DNA of 64,000 nucleotides from Thraustochytrium sp. TN22 (GCA_013306675.1 JABLUY010000142.1:1-64000), one strand, 5' to 3'; numbered from the stretch's first letter, positions 39,531 through 49,782 are shown. Made by a program: numbers and translations. Notes: generated by a model not told the origin, from the sequence alone.

Positions 39531-40362
39531 CTTGGGGGTGCCGCCGAGCCCTTTCCGCGCCGCCGCCCGGACCGACGCGCTGCTCGCGCCGCCGCTGCCG
39601 CCGCTGCTGCTGCGGCTGCTGCGGCTGCTCCTGCCGCTGCCGCTGCCGCCGCCGCCGCCGCCGCCGCCCCCGCTGCCGCTGCGCCGCTCGGGCTCGCGTC
39701 GGGTCTGGGTCGTCGCTCTCTCGGCTTCGGGGTCTGCTGTTGCTTGAAGAAGGTGGAGCTGCTCCAGACCGACGACACGACGTGGACCTGCAGCGGCAAC
39801 AATCTAACTGTAAAAACTGAAGAGGAGAAGGAGAAGGACGACGACGAGGACTCACTGTCGGAGAAGTACGGCGGCGAGGGGCCCAGAGAAGGAGGAGGAG
39901 GTACACGAGGTGAACGAGGTGAATGAGGTGAACGAGGAGGTCCACCGAGCGAGGACGAGAAGACGATGCGGAGCTGATGCAGGAGGATCTCGACCGCAGC
40001 GACCTGCGCAATCATTGATCCGGGACTGCCAACGCGCACAGGCTCACCAGGTATCCGTCGGAATTGCGGCACCAAGGCATTGAGCTCGCAACTGGGATGA
40101 TGCTTCGAGCCGGCCTGCGCCAGGGGGCGTGGCGCGGTTCTTTCTCGTCGAAGGGAGGGACCCGATGGTCCTTGGCAGGTCGCGAATAAGATTTCAAGGT
40201 TCACAACGAGACATACGTTGGATGGAAAGATTACCATCAGCAGCCGGTACCACTCACGTCGCGGCTGACAAGGCTCAGGTCGCGAACAAGTTTTCAAAGG
40301 TCACGAGAATACTACATTGGATGGAAAGATCATCATCAGCAGCAATGGGGTACCACTCTCAG
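39531..40362. other. intergenic region with CCG-type repeats and tandem 100-bp repeat
   Basis: The promoter side of the EF-hand gene has CTGCCGCCG and GCTGCTGCGG trinucleotide-like stretches (about 39585-39690) and a GGTGAA(C/T)GA-type run near 39902-39935. The far end holds a 100-bp direct repeat reaching into the next gene's stop codon (listed separately). No credible gene. Confidence 0.5.
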
Positions 40363-40380
40363 TCATGGCTGACAAAGCTC
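40177..40380. repeat. 100-bp direct tandem repeat, two copies
   Basis: Copy 1 is 40177-40276 and copy 2 is 40277-40380. Shared landmarks are AGGTCGCGAA at the start, TTGGATGGAAAGAT in the middle, and GGCTGACAAGGCTC / GGCTGACAAAGCTC at the end. Copy 2 includes the stop codon and last few codons of the membrane-protein gene ending at 40363. The repeat is therefore a duplication of that gene's 3' border plus 3' flank. Confidence 0.88.
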
Positions 40381-42285
40381 GGCCGGAGGGACAGGAGCAA
40401 GCGGACGCTGCGGGCCGAGCACGTCGATGACCGCAGCGGCAAAGACGGCGGGCGCGGGGTCCTGCAAATAAACGACCGGGAGGCCAGGCGTGCAGAGCTC
40501 GCCGAAGCGGCGAAACATGCGCGGGGAGACTGGACGAACGGCGAAGACGACCATGGCTGGAATCGGTCGCAGCTTTCGGTCGCTCTGAATGTGCTGGCGC
40601 AAGAGGTCGGCGGCGGCCTCCAAGTCGCCCCCAGACGAGCTGGCGTCGCCCAAAAGAACGGATCCTGGCACGGTGTGGAGCACGATGGACGTCGCTATGG
40701 AGACGTTTGGGTGAAGCGGGCGCACGAGTTCCGCGTCGAGACGCTCGAGCGGCCACACCTTGGCCGTCTGCGCGTCAGCGAGGAAGATGACCTGCAAGCC
40801 TGCCGGGTGGCCTTGCGTCTCCGGATAGACCAGCTCACAGTACTTCTCGCGCAGTGAGCCTTCTCGCAAAGAGGGCGTGCCGACGCAGAGACACACGTTC
40901 ATATTGTCGCAGGCGAGCATATCGCCATTGGCGAGCGACACTGCGGCGAGGATGCCAGAGACGCCCAGGACAGCGGCCGCGCTGGTCAGGCTGAGAATGG
41001 TTCTTGCGCTCATCTTGCTGAGCTCGCCTCGCACGTCCATGCCGCGGACGACCGTCTCATAGAGTGTACAGACGAGGTCGGCAATAAATTCGCCCACAAT
41101 CATGCCGAGCGACAGGAGGAAGTGAGCACGGATATCCGACTCGCCGCGCAGCAGGCTCCCCTCGTTGGCTTCAAACGGGTAGCGCAACGAGCCACCTCCC
41201 TGAAAGAGCGGGATGAGGAACATGGCGGCCAGGATACCCATGTATTCGCCCAGCATCTCCGACAGCAGCAGCATGGTGCTGGCTTCTTCGCTCGACGCCG
41301 GCGGCGAAAAGCCGGGAGCGAGCAATTTACTAACTGTAAGGCGCGCCGATGCGGCGGACCTCGCGTCTGCCTCGGACTCGCTAGGCCGCACCTTGTACGA
41401 GTTCGCAAAGGACCGCAAGGCAGCCATGTGGTCGGTGATATTGAGGCAGCGCATGATGGCGGCATCCCGACGATCGATGGTCAGTCGCATGAGGATCTCA
41501 AAAATCGTCATGGCAAAGATCGTGAGAGTGCCAAGCCGCACGTCGTCGATGCTCGCCGCGAGGAGGCGCGAGAGGCCAGCCAGGATCATCTGCACCATGA
41601 GCGCGGGCACCAGCGCGTAGGCGCGGCAGATGCGAATCTCCTTGTGAGCAAGCCAGTCGGACGACATGACGATACGTACAATAATTCGGATTGGGAGAGT
41701 CGTGAGCTCCTTGGTGAGCGGGAGAATGACGATGGACAATAGCAGGCGGGCTTTTTGGGTCTCACGTGAGAGCAGCGACATGAAAACGAGGCTGAGCTCG
41801 GCGACGATGAAACACAACCAGAGCAAAAAGGCCAGCACGTGCACTCGCGCGCCCTTGGGCAGCGCCAGCCGGCAGATCACAATCATGGAGATGTAGGGCA
41901 TCTGCGAGAGGCTCAGGGCCAGCTCGGGCGAACGGCTGGTGGTGTAGAAGGTGCACCCAAGCCAGATCGCGAAGACGGCTGCAGCAATCGCTGGGCCGTG
42001 CTGCACCCTGGCGACCAGCAAGATGGTAAGCGGCGTCAGGAGCATCGCGTAGACGGGGATGAGGTCTCGCAAGAGAATATCGTCGAGGAGGACGTTGCCG
42101 TAAGGCTCGGGCCGTCTCAGCACGTACGACATGTGCTCTTCAACGTTGATGCCCGCATTGCTGAGAGGGGCGAACTTGATCCACGCAGCAGCGAGGAGGC
42201 CCACGCACGTGCCCGGCACGGCGCTGAGGAAGATTCTCGCCACGAGTGCTGCGGCCTGTGCAGCGCACTTTACGCGAGCTGCCAT
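40363..42285 (-). CDS. tandem-family multi-pass membrane protein, copy A (640 aa)
   Basis: The first of four paralogues on the minus strand; I do not recognise the family. From the ATG at 42285 there are about five N-terminal membrane segments with the family motif RRPEPYGNVLLDD (about 57-69) after TM1. Next comes the ALPKGARVHV loop, a further hydrophobic pair, and a Ser/Ala-rich cytosolic-looking linker (about 300-335). A SEMLGEYMGILAAMFL segment and two or three more TMs (to about 455) lead to a final soluble domain of about 180 residues. That domain has six conserved Cys, including CxxMNxCxCxGT and the last Cys near the stop, and an Asn-Val-Ser glycosylation sequon. The C-terminal domain is probably extracellular or lumenal, from the cysteines and sequon. 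Confidence 0.75.
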   Translation of the reverse strand: MAARVKCAAQAAALVARIFLSAVPGTCVGLLAAAWIKFAPLSNAGINVEEHMSYVLRRPEPYGNVLLDDILLRDLIPVYAMLLTPLTILLVARVQHGPAIAAAVFAIWLGCTFYTTSRSPELALSLSQMPYISMIVICRLALPKGARVHVLAFLLWLCFIVAELSLVFMSLLSRETQKARLLLSIVILPLTKELTTLPIRIIVRIVMSSDWLAHKEIRICRAYALVPALMVQMILAGLSRLLAASIDDVRLGTLTIFAMTIFEILMRLTIDRRDAAIMRCLNITDHMAALRSFANSYKVRPSESEADARSAASARLTVSKLLAPGFSPPASSEEASTMLLLSEMLGEYMGILAAMFLIPLFQGGGSLRYPFEANEGSLLRGESDIRAHFLLSLGMIVGEFIADLVCTLYETVVRGMDVRGELSKMSARTILSLTSAAAVLGVSGILAAVSLANGDMLACDNMNVCLCVGTPSLREGSLREKYCELVYPETQGHPAGLQVIFLADAQTAKVWPLERLDAELVRPLHPNVSIATSIVLHTVPGSVLLGDASSSGGDLEAAADLLRQHIQSDRKLRPIPAMVVFAVRPVSPRMFRRFGELCTPGLPVVYLQDPAPAVFAAAVIDVLGPQRPLAPVPPAELCQP

Positions 42286-42845
42286 TTGCGCATGGCGTTC
42301 TGCCCAGAGCCACGGAAGCTAGGTTTCCCCACCACGAGCCGTTGCAGGGACGTTGGTGACCTCGTCACTCACTGGTGCCCCCACCCCTCCCTCTGAGGCA
42401 GCCTTCCTGCGGATTGTCATTGCAACAGGCGGGTCAAGTTGCCACAGGGGTGAGAACAAGGCGCGCACAAGGGACTCGGTCCCTCGGGGAGAGAGAAGGG
42501 GGGGAGGGGAAAGCCTCGCACGGCGCCGCACGCAAGAGAGAAACAACGTGGATCGCGTCAATTGCGCTGCTGATCAGCAGCTTCCGCCCAGCAAAACAAA
42601 AGGAAGCAAAAATGAAACTAGGCACAAAGCGAGGCAGGCTGCTGGCAAGCTGCTGGCTGTGGCACACGCGACTCAGCCAGTGAGGCTTTCGTACTATCTC
42701 ACTCGCTCTCATGCGCAGCTGACCGTTGGTATGAAGGTGGTCAGGCGTGGCCTCGAAAAAAAAAAAAGATCGTAACGGAACTTGCCTTGTTTCATTTCGT
42801 CAGCACTCGGTGCTGACCGTCGTGTGAGTGTTTATGATAGCATTT
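42286..42845. other. intergenic region between copies A and B
   Basis: A gap of 560 bases. It has a run of 12 A's near 42757-42768, a GAGAGAGAAGGGGGGGAGGGG purine stretch near 42489-42510, and otherwise unremarkable sequence. It holds the promoter of copy A and the 3' flank of copy B. No gene seen. Confidence 0.4.
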
Positions 42846-44921
42846 TCACTGCATGTCCGGACATAATTCTGAAGGAAGCGTAGGCCCAAATGGGCGATCT
42901 GGGCCGAGTACCTCGAAAACGGCGGCGGCCAAGGTTGCAGCCGTCGGGTCTTGTAAGTACACGATGGGCAAGTCATCCATGCAGAGCTCGCCAATGCGGC
43001 GGTACATGCGTGGTGGCTCCGGGCGAACGACGAAAAGGGCCATAGCAGGCAAAGGCTGCAGCTTGGAATCGCTCTGCATGTGCGCCCTAACGACTGCGGC
43101 AGACGCCTCCAAGGCCTCTTCCGAAGTGTCGTCCTCGAGAGGGAGCATCCCGGGTACCGTATGCAATACAATGGAGGTCGCGATTGACACGTTCGGATGT
43201 AACGTGCGCACGAGCTCCTCTTCGAGGCGCCTGAGGGGCCAGATGTCGGCGGTCTGCGCATCGGCAAGGAAGATTGCCTGCAAACCCGAGGGGTAGCCAT
43301 CCGTGTTGGGGTAGATCAGGTCGCAGTACTGGTCCCGCAGCGAACCCACGCGCAGGGAGTGCGTGCCAACGCACAGACACATGTTCATGTGATCGCATAC
43401 GAGCTGGTCGCCATTGGCAAGGGAAACTGCGGAGAGAATTCCTGAGACACCAAACACAGCAGCCACACCCGAAAATCCGACGACACTCCGAAAGCTCATG
43501 CTGTGCAGCTGGTCACGCACGTCAATCGCTCGGAATACCCTCTCGTAGAGCGTGCAGACGAGGTCCGCGATGAACTCGCCAAATATCATGCCGAGCGAAA
43601 CGTAAAAGTGACCTCGGAAGGAGGTCTCGCCACGTAGAAGGCTGCCCTCGTTTGCCTCCATCGGGTAGCGCAGAGTATTGGCCCCGCTGAAGAGTGGGAC
43701 GAGAAACATGGCCGCCAAGATACCCATGTACTCGCCCATCATCTCAGACAGCAGCAACATTGCGCTGGCCTCGGTGCTCGACGCCGGTGGTGGGAAGCTG
43801 GGAATCATCGCCTTGGCCAGTCGCCCGGCAGCCGCGCCCGGAGACGTCGGCGTGGATGCCTCGGATGCCGCCGAGCTTGCCGCCGAGCTTACCGCCGAGC
43901 TTAACGCACGCACTTTGTTCGAGCGACCAAAGGAGCGCCTCATGGTAATTCCGTCGGAGAGGTGCAAGCAGCGCATGACGGCCGCATCGCGATGTTCGAT
44001 ACTGAGGCGCATCAAGATCTCAAAGATCGTCATGGCCACGATGGTGAGTGTGCTCAGCATCACGCCATCGACGCTTGCGGCGATGAGGCGCGACAGTCCA
44101 GCCAGGATCATTTGCACGACGAGAGCTGGAATAAGGGCGTAGGATTGGTAGATGCGGAGCTCCTCATGCAAGAGCCAGTCCGAAGACACGATGATACGGA
44201 CGAGGAGCCGAATAGGTAGCGTGGTCAGCTCCCTGCTCACGGGTAAGATCACGATCGAGAGCAGGATGCGATCTCTCTGCGTTGCGCGCGACATACTTGA
44301 CATCACCAATAAGCAAACCTCTGCCAGGGCGAAGCATACCCATAGCAAGAGTGCCAGCACGTGTACCTTGGACCCTTTGGGCAGCGCGACGCGGCACAGC
44401 ACGATCATCGCGACAAAGGACGCCTGCGAGAGCGGCAGCGAGAGAGCCGGGAAATAGTTGGCACCGAGGTAGACGCTGACAATCCAGATGACGATAATTG
44501 CAAGCGAAATGTGCGGGCCGCGCCTTGTTCGCACCGCCAAGAAGACGGCGAGTGGAAGGAGAAGGAGAGAATACCCTGGAATGAAGTCCCTCATGAGGAT
44601 TTCGTCCAGCAGCACGTTGCCGTACGGCTCGGGCCGTCGCAGCACCATCGTCATGTGCTTCGACACGTCCAGATCCATTCTGCTGAGCGGCGCGAACCTG
44701 ACCCACACCGCTGCCAGCAGGCCAAAGAACGTGCCGGGCAATGCATAGCAGAAGAGCTGGGCCACGAGCGCGGCGGTTTGCGCCACGCTCGCCAGGCCGC
44801 CGGCCATCTGGCGGAGCGCGAAAGCGCTTGTGGACGATTTGCCGGCCGGTCCCGGTTCGCCGTGGCGACGGCGCTCCGGAGCGGCTTTTCGAGTCCTCAC
44901 TTCCGTTACCAAGGACATCAT
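42846..44921 (-). CDS. tandem-family multi-pass membrane protein, copy B (691 aa)
   Basis: A paralogue of copy A with the same order of features: LRRPEPYGNVLLDEIL after TM1, ALPKGSKVHV, SEMMGEYMGILAAMFL, then a Cys-patterned C-terminal domain. That domain contains HMNMCLCVGTHSLRVGSLRDQYC, followed by YPNTDGYPSGLQAIF, HPNVSIATSIVLHTVPG and GELCMDDLPIVYLQDP. The linker between the two membrane halves (about 340-385) is longer than in A and rich in Ser/Ala/Thr/Pro. The ATG at 44921 gives a 38-residue basic leader not seen in A; the Met at 44807 lines up with the start of copy A and is a plausible alternative. B and C are clearly the closest pair in the cluster. Function unknown. Confidence 0.75.
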   Translation of the reverse strand: MMSLVTEVRTRKAAPERRRHGEPGPAGKSSTSAFALRQMAGGLASVAQTAALVAQLFCYALPGTFFGLLAAVWVRFAPLSRMDLDVSKHMTMVLRRPEPYGNVLLDEILMRDFIPGYSLLLLPLAVFLAVRTRRGPHISLAIIVIWIVSVYLGANYFPALSLPLSQASFVAMIVLCRVALPKGSKVHVLALLLWVCFALAEVCLLVMSSMSRATQRDRILLSIVILPVSRELTTLPIRLLVRIIVSSDWLLHEELRIYQSYALIPALVVQMILAGLSRLIAASVDGVMLSTLTIVAMTIFEILMRLSIEHRDAAVMRCLHLSDGITMRRSFGRSNKVRALSSAVSSAASSAASEASTPTSPGAAAGRLAKAMIPSFPPPASSTEASAMLLLSEMMGEYMGILAAMFLVPLFSGANTLRYPMEANEGSLLRGETSFRGHFYVSLGMIFGEFIADLVCTLYERVFRAIDVRDQLHSMSFRSVVGFSGVAAVFGVSGILSAVSLANGDQLVCDHMNMCLCVGTHSLRVGSLRDQYCDLIYPNTDGYPSGLQAIFLADAQTADIWPLRRLEEELVRTLHPNVSIATSIVLHTVPGMLPLEDDTSEEALEASAAVVRAHMQSDSKLQPLPAMALFVVRPEPPRMYRRIGELCMDDLPIVYLQDPTAATLAAAVFEVLGPDRPFGPTLPSELCPDMQ

Positions 44922-45373
44922 GGCGCGGCGTCGACAGCAGTAAGTAAACTTGAGCTAGAAGATGGGGGCGGTGCGGTGCGGTGCGCGCCACCGCGGCACC
45001 GCCCGCACCAGAGTTTTTTGGTAGCAAATTAAAAATAACGCCAGCCTGCACTGCAGCCAGCAGGGGCTTATGCAGCCCGCCCCAGCAGCGGCTCGCGATC
45101 GTTACCGCCGTCCTGAAGCTCGGAATGGCGGACGGCTTTCCATTCGAAGCAAAAGCGAGACTTGGTCCTTACGAGGCCATGCAGTCGGAGCCGAGCCGCC
45201 GGGTGCGACAGCCGCCGGTCGCACCCGGCGGATTTGACTCGTGCATGGTGGTCGTTCTTCACAGCAGGAAACCAACGTGTAACGACTTTTGCGCGTACCA
45301 GGGTACCGGTACCAATTTTTTCTTTTTTAGTTCGCACTCACTGTCAGGCCGCCAGTGCATAATAACGGTCTCC
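44922..45373. other. intergenic region between copies B and C
   Basis: This gap of 452 bases carries a GGTGCGGTGCGGTGC pentamer-like run near 44965-44981 and a short AT-rich run near 45010-45035. It holds the promoter of copy B and the 3' flank of copy C. No gene seen. Confidence 0.4.
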
Positions 45374-47344
45374 TCATCGCGCCTCGCCGTACGTCCCGTT
45401 CCACTCTGGGCACAGATCTGAGGGATGGAGAGGCGCCAAGGGGCGGCCTGGACCGAGCAGCTCGGCAGCTGCGGCGGCAAAGGTACTAGCGGCCGGATCT
45501 TGCAAATAGATGACCGGGAGCTCGCCCGTGCAGAGCTCGCCAAAGCGACGATACATGCGAGGCGGCTCCGGCCGAACGACGAAAATAGCCATGGCAGGAA
45601 AGGGCAAGATCTTGAAGTCGCCCTGCACGCGGGCCCGAACGACCGCGGCGGATGCCTCCAAGTCTTCCTGCCCGGCGTCATTGTCCAGGTGAACTGTGCC
45701 TGGTACGGTGTGAAGCACGATCGAGGTCGCAATGGAAATGTTCGGATGCTGCGGGCGCACGAGCTCTGCGTCGAGGCGCTTCAGGGGCCAGACATCGGCA
45801 GCGTTCGCATCGGCGAGAAAAATGGCCTGCAAACCTGAGGGGAAGCCATCTGACTCGGGGTAGACCAGGTCACAGTACTGGTTGCGCAGAGACCCCTCGC
45901 GCTGGGAAGGTGTGCCTACGCAGTAACACATGTTCATGTGGCTGCACGCGAGCTGATCACCGTTGGCGAGCGCGACCGAATTAAGGATTCCCGAGACGCC
46001 CCAAGCCGCGGCCACGCTAGTAAATATGAGCATTGTGCCGATGCTCATGCCTCGCAGCTGGCCGCGCACATCAATACCGCGCACCACCGTCTCGTAGAGC
46101 GTGCAGACGAGGTCCGCGATGAACTCGCCAAAGATCATCCCGAGCGACATGTAGACGTGCCCGAAAAGTCCGGTCTCGCCGCGCAGGAGGCTCCCCTCGT
46201 TTGATTCCATCGGGTAGCGCAGGGTGTTGGGCCCACGAAAGAGTGGGACGAGAACCAGGGCGGCCAGGATGCCCATGTACTCGCCCATCATCTCGGACAG
46301 CAGTAGCATTGCACTGGCCTCGGAGCTCGAGGCGGGAGAATTGAAGCTGGGAAGTACCACCTTGGCCAGACGCTCGGCAGCCGAGGCTGGGGAAGTTGGC
46401 AGTGATCCATCGGGCTTCTCATCCGCGGACGCCTCCGAGCTCCCTGCATGCACCTTTTTTGTTGCGTATTTACCCCGCACGGAGATCATGTCGGAGAGCC
46501 GCAGGCACCGCATGAGTGCCGCATCGCGATGCTCGACGCTCAGGCGCATCACGATCTCAAAAAGCGTCATGGAGAGGATGGTGAGCGTGCTGAGCAGCGC
46601 ACCCGCGAGACTTGCAGCAATCAGGCGAGACATCCCAGCCATGCACATCTGCACAACGAGAGCCGGAACGAGCGCGTAGGTGTGATAGATGCGCAACTTC
46701 TTGTGCATCAGCCATTGTGAGGAGAGCATGATGCGCACGAGCAGCCGGATGGGAATTGTAATGACCTCCTTACTCACGGGCAAGATCACGACCGAGAGCA
46801 GGATGCGATCTCGCTGCGTTGCGCGCGACATGGCCGACATGAGCAGAAAGCAACCCATGGCCAGCGCGAAGCAGGTCCAGACCAGAAAGGCAACGACGTG
46901 AACCTTAGAACCCTTGGGCAGCGCGACGCGGCAGAGCACGATCGTCGCGATGAAAGGCACTTGCATGAGGATCAACGTGAGCTCGGGGAGGTAGTTCGTG
47001 CCCACTTCGCTGCTGATCAACCAGATCACGATGATTGCCAGCGCTATTTGAGGCCCGCGTCGTGAACGCACTGCAAGGAGAACGCCGAGCGGTATGAGCG
47101 CCAGAGACTTCGACGGAATGAGCTCTCCGAGGAGGATATCGTCCAACAGCGCGTTCCCGTACGGCTCTGGCGGTCGCAACACGACCGTCATATGCCTCGC
47201 TACGTCCACATCTAGGTTTGTCAGAGGGGCGAACCTCGTCCACGCCGCAGCCAGCATGCCAATCAGCGTGCCGGGCACCGCATAGCAGAATAGCTTGAAG
47301 ACGAGCGCGGCGGTTTGCGCCACGTCCTCCACGCCGCCTCTCAT
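45374..47344 (-). CDS. tandem-family multi-pass membrane protein, copy C (656 aa)
   Basis: A paralogue of A and B. It has LRPPEPYGNALLDDIL after TM1, ALPKGSKVHV, SEMMGEYMGILAALVL and the C-terminal cysteine domain. The domain includes SHMNMCYCVGTPSQREGSLRNQYC, FPSGLQAIFLADANAADVWP, HPNISIATSIVLHTVPG and GELCTGELPVIYLQDP. The tail runs on beyond the last conserved Cys by about 10 residues (NGTYGEAR). The frame is open upstream of the Met at 47344 for a further 60 codons, without an ATG but with a TTG. That region is basic and Ser-rich like the leader of copy B, so a short upstream exon is possible. I used the ATG at 47344 because it aligns with the start of copy A. Confidence 0.72.
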   Translation of the reverse strand: MRGGVEDVAQTAALVFKLFCYAVPGTLIGMLAAAWTRFAPLTNLDVDVARHMTVVLRPPEPYGNALLDDILLGELIPSKSLALIPLGVLLAVRSRRGPQIALAIIVIWLISSEVGTNYLPELTLILMQVPFIATIVLCRVALPKGSKVHVVAFLVWTCFALAMGCFLLMSAMSRATQRDRILLSVVILPVSKEVITIPIRLLVRIMLSSQWLMHKKLRIYHTYALVPALVVQMCMAGMSRLIAASLAGALLSTLTILSMTLFEIVMRLSVEHRDAALMRCLRLSDMISVRGKYATKKVHAGSSEASADEKPDGSLPTSPASAAERLAKVVLPSFNSPASSSEASAMLLLSEMMGEYMGILAALVLVPLFRGPNTLRYPMESNEGSLLRGETGLFGHVYMSLGMIFGEFIADLVCTLYETVVRGIDVRGQLRGMSIGTMLIFTSVAAAWGVSGILNSVALANGDQLACSHMNMCYCVGTPSQREGSLRNQYCDLVYPESDGFPSGLQAIFLADANAADVWPLKRLDAELVRPQHPNISIATSIVLHTVPGTVHLDNDAGQEDLEASAAVVRARVQGDFKILPFPAMAIFVVRPEPPRMYRRFGELCTGELPVIYLQDPAASTFAAAAAELLGPGRPLAPLHPSDLCPEWNGTYGEAR

Positions 47345-47799
47345 CTGGCGATCGGCCCAGCTGGTTTGCTTGCGGCTGCGCGGGTGCCCAGCTTGCTTTC
47401 TGGCCAAAGCCGTTGCAAGAGGCGGGGCGCCCTGCTCGGGCCTGCTGCATGCACTGCCTGAGGAGGTGCCATTCGTTAATGGCGATGCACTGCTGCGGGG
47501 GCGCCGCCGCTTCGGACCGGGCAATCTGCCCTGTTACTTGCTGCTACTTGAGGACTCCGGCTCCTTGAGCGACACCGCAAAAGGAGCAGAGAATGAACTG
47601 CCTTCGCCAGAAAGCACACGGTCTCACTGTCTCTCACAGTCAGACGAACCAGCCACTCGAAGCTTGCTCTGCATTCTCGTCGACGGCTCGGCGGGTGAAA
47701 CCGTTACAGAAATGGAACTTTTGTTTTACGAGGCTCCGAGTCAGGCAGGCTGCGGTTGCTCCGAGCCTCCGACTCCAGGCCTGGCTAGCTGAGGTAGGC
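47345..47799. other. intergenic region between copies C and D
   Basis: This gap of 455 bases holds an open extension of copy C's frame to 47524 without an ATG, and the 3' flank of copy D. Otherwise unremarkable. No separate gene. Confidence 0.4.
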
Positions 47800-49782
47800 T
47801 CATGGTCGCTGCTGGCACACTGCCTCCGGGAGGATGGGACCCGAACCATAGCCAGCCAGGACTTGCTGCGTCGCAGCCGAAAAGGTCTCGCTGGTCGGGT
47901 TCTGGAGATACAATACGGGCATGCGGTCATCCTCGTCCGAGCAAACTTCACCGTCCGCGTTCCGGACGATCGATGGCAAGGTGTCATCGACCTGCCCGAG
48001 GACGAAAATAGCCATGGCTCCTGGAAAGCGCTTGAAGGTAGTGTCTGTAAGCACGGCCTCTCGAATTAGAGCGCTCGAGCTCGTCCAGTTGCCGTCTCGG
48101 GCACTTGGCACCGAGGCCCAGGTGATTAGTGTTGCAAGGGACACGTTCGGGTGAAGAGGAGCGATGAGGTCCGATGTGATCCCGTTTGCCGTCCAGCCTC
48201 GAAACGGCCTGGCTTCCTGGAGGACGACGACTTGCAGGCCGGATGGCAGGCCGTTGGTGCTGGGATACAACATCTCGCAGTGTGTCTCGCGGAGTGATCC
48301 CGGGCGAATCGATGATGTGCCCATGCAGTAGCATAGGTTCATGCCAGTGCAGCCCACCAGGGTGCCATTGGCGAAATTCGTGCCCAAGATGATGCCGCTC
48401 ACGCCAATAATGGAGGCCGTTGCAACGTAAACGACCACCGTGCGCTTCTTTTGCCAGCGCCAGAACCGCTCGACTGGCATGCCACGCACAAAGGTCTCGT
48501 ACAGGGTGCATAAGAAGTCGGTGAGGAGCTCGCCAGCGAACATGCCCAGACTCACGCATACATGGCGAACCCAATCGAAAGAGGCTGCGCTAGTGTGCAT
48601 GTCAAAAGCCGCGAAGGGAAAGCTCAGGGACATTGGCTGGAAGATAATCACCAGCATTGTGGCTGCCAGGATGCCCATGAGCTCGCCGAGCATTTCCGCC
48701 ACGAGTAGCATTGTGCTCGCCTCGTCGGCGGTACGCAGCCGGTCCTGGTGCGCCTTGCGCCCAGACCCGAGCGAAAAGCTCCAGTTTGCCGGGAGAACCT
48801 GAGAGGAGCGCACGAGCGTGTGCATCTCCTTAAAGCACGGCAAAATTGCGCTGCCGACTCGCAAGAGCATGTCATCTCGCCAGTCTATGCTCAGCCGCAC
48901 GCTGATCTCCACAAACATCATCCCAATGATGGAGATCACGTTGAGGCGCCAGTCATCAATGCCCACGGCCAGGAGCCGGGCAATACCTGACATAATCATG
49001 AGCGTGAGGAGGGGGAACACCATCGCGTAGGAGGCGCGCACTGCAACGCACGAGTGCTCGAGCCAGTTTGAAGCCACCAACGAGCGTACCAGCATGCGCA
49101 TGGGCAGGTTCGCCACTTCCCTGCCGAGGGGTAGCACAAGTACTGAAATGAGCATACGCTCACCCGCCGTATCACTCGGCAGTTTGGCGCAGATCAATAC
49201 AGTGCCCAGCGCGGCCGTGAAGAATACCCAAATGAGCAGGGCCACGACCCACACCTTGCAGTCGCTCGGTAAAAATACACGCAGACACACCACCGCGAGG
49301 ATGAAAGGACCCTGGGAGAACACGAGCTTGAATTGCGGGAGCACCTCGAGTGCGAGGTAGACGCACAAAACTCCGCTCACGAAGACGAGGGCCATTGTGG
49401 GTAAATATACCGAGCGTGGCAATTTCACCACCATGAAAAGGTACGCAGGGCACATGATGATGGCATTCAATGGCAACATATCTGAGAGCAGGAAGCGGTC
49501 CATGACGGCATTTCCGAATGGCTCTGGCCGCCGCAAAATGAGTGCGTCCAACAGACCCTGATTCGCTTCTCGTCGGAGCGGCGCAAACCGCACCCAGAGC
49601 GCAATAAGAAGGCCGAAACATCCTGCCAGCGAGAAAGCGTACACCCCGAGCACGACCCTCAGCGATGACACCACTGCCGCGCGCGTCGGCAGCGCGAGCT
49701 GCATGATCGCCGCCGGTGAGCTCAAAGTGGCTCTGCTGCCTGGTGACGCATAGGCTGGCTTTTTTTTGCTCACACCTTGCAT
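47800..49782 (-). CDS. tandem-family multi-pass membrane protein, copy D (660 aa), divergent
   Basis: The fourth and most divergent paralogue. It keeps LRRPEPFGNAVMDRFLL after TM1, a FLPSDCKVWV segment where the others have ALPKGxxVHV, SEMLGELMGILAATML (read here as AEMLGELMGILAATML), and the C-terminal domain. The domain retains TGMNLCYCMGTSSIRPGSLRETHC, LPSGLQVVVL, HPNVSLATLI, GEVCSDEDDRMPVLYLQNP and a final Cys near the stop. It differs strongly in the middle linker and in the segment where the others read WPLxRLxxELV. From the ATG at 49782 a short Ser/Lys/Ala leader precedes TM1. Conservation of all six lumenal cysteines and of the PEPxGN motif across such divergence argues for a shared, selected function. 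Confidence 0.75.
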   Translation of the reverse strand: MQGVSKKKPAYASPGSRATLSSPAAIMQLALPTRAAVVSSLRVVLGVYAFSLAGCFGLLIALWVRFAPLRREANQGLLDALILRRPEPFGNAVMDRFLLSDMLPLNAIIMCPAYLFMVVKLPRSVYLPTMALVFVSGVLCVYLALEVLPQFKLVFSQGPFILAVVCLRVFLPSDCKVWVVALLIWVFFTAALGTVLICAKLPSDTAGERMLISVLVLPLGREVANLPMRMLVRSLVASNWLEHSCVAVRASYAMVFPLLTLMIMSGIARLLAVGIDDWRLNVISIIGMMFVEISVRLSIDWRDDMLLRVGSAILPCFKEMHTLVRSSQVLPANWSFSLGSGRKAHQDRLRTADEASTMLLVAEMLGELMGILAATMLVIIFQPMSLSFPFAAFDMHTSAASFDWVRHVCVSLGMFAGELLTDFLCTLYETFVRGMPVERFWRWQKKRTVVVYVATASIIGVSGIILGTNFANGTLVGCTGMNLCYCMGTSSIRPGSLRETHCEMLYPSTNGLPSGLQVVVLQEARPFRGWTANGITSDLIAPLHPNVSLATLITWASVPSARDGNWTSSSALIREAVLTDTTFKRFPGAMAIFVLGQVDDTLPSIVRNADGEVCSDEDDRMPVLYLQNPTSETFSAATQQVLAGYGSGPILPEAVCQQRP

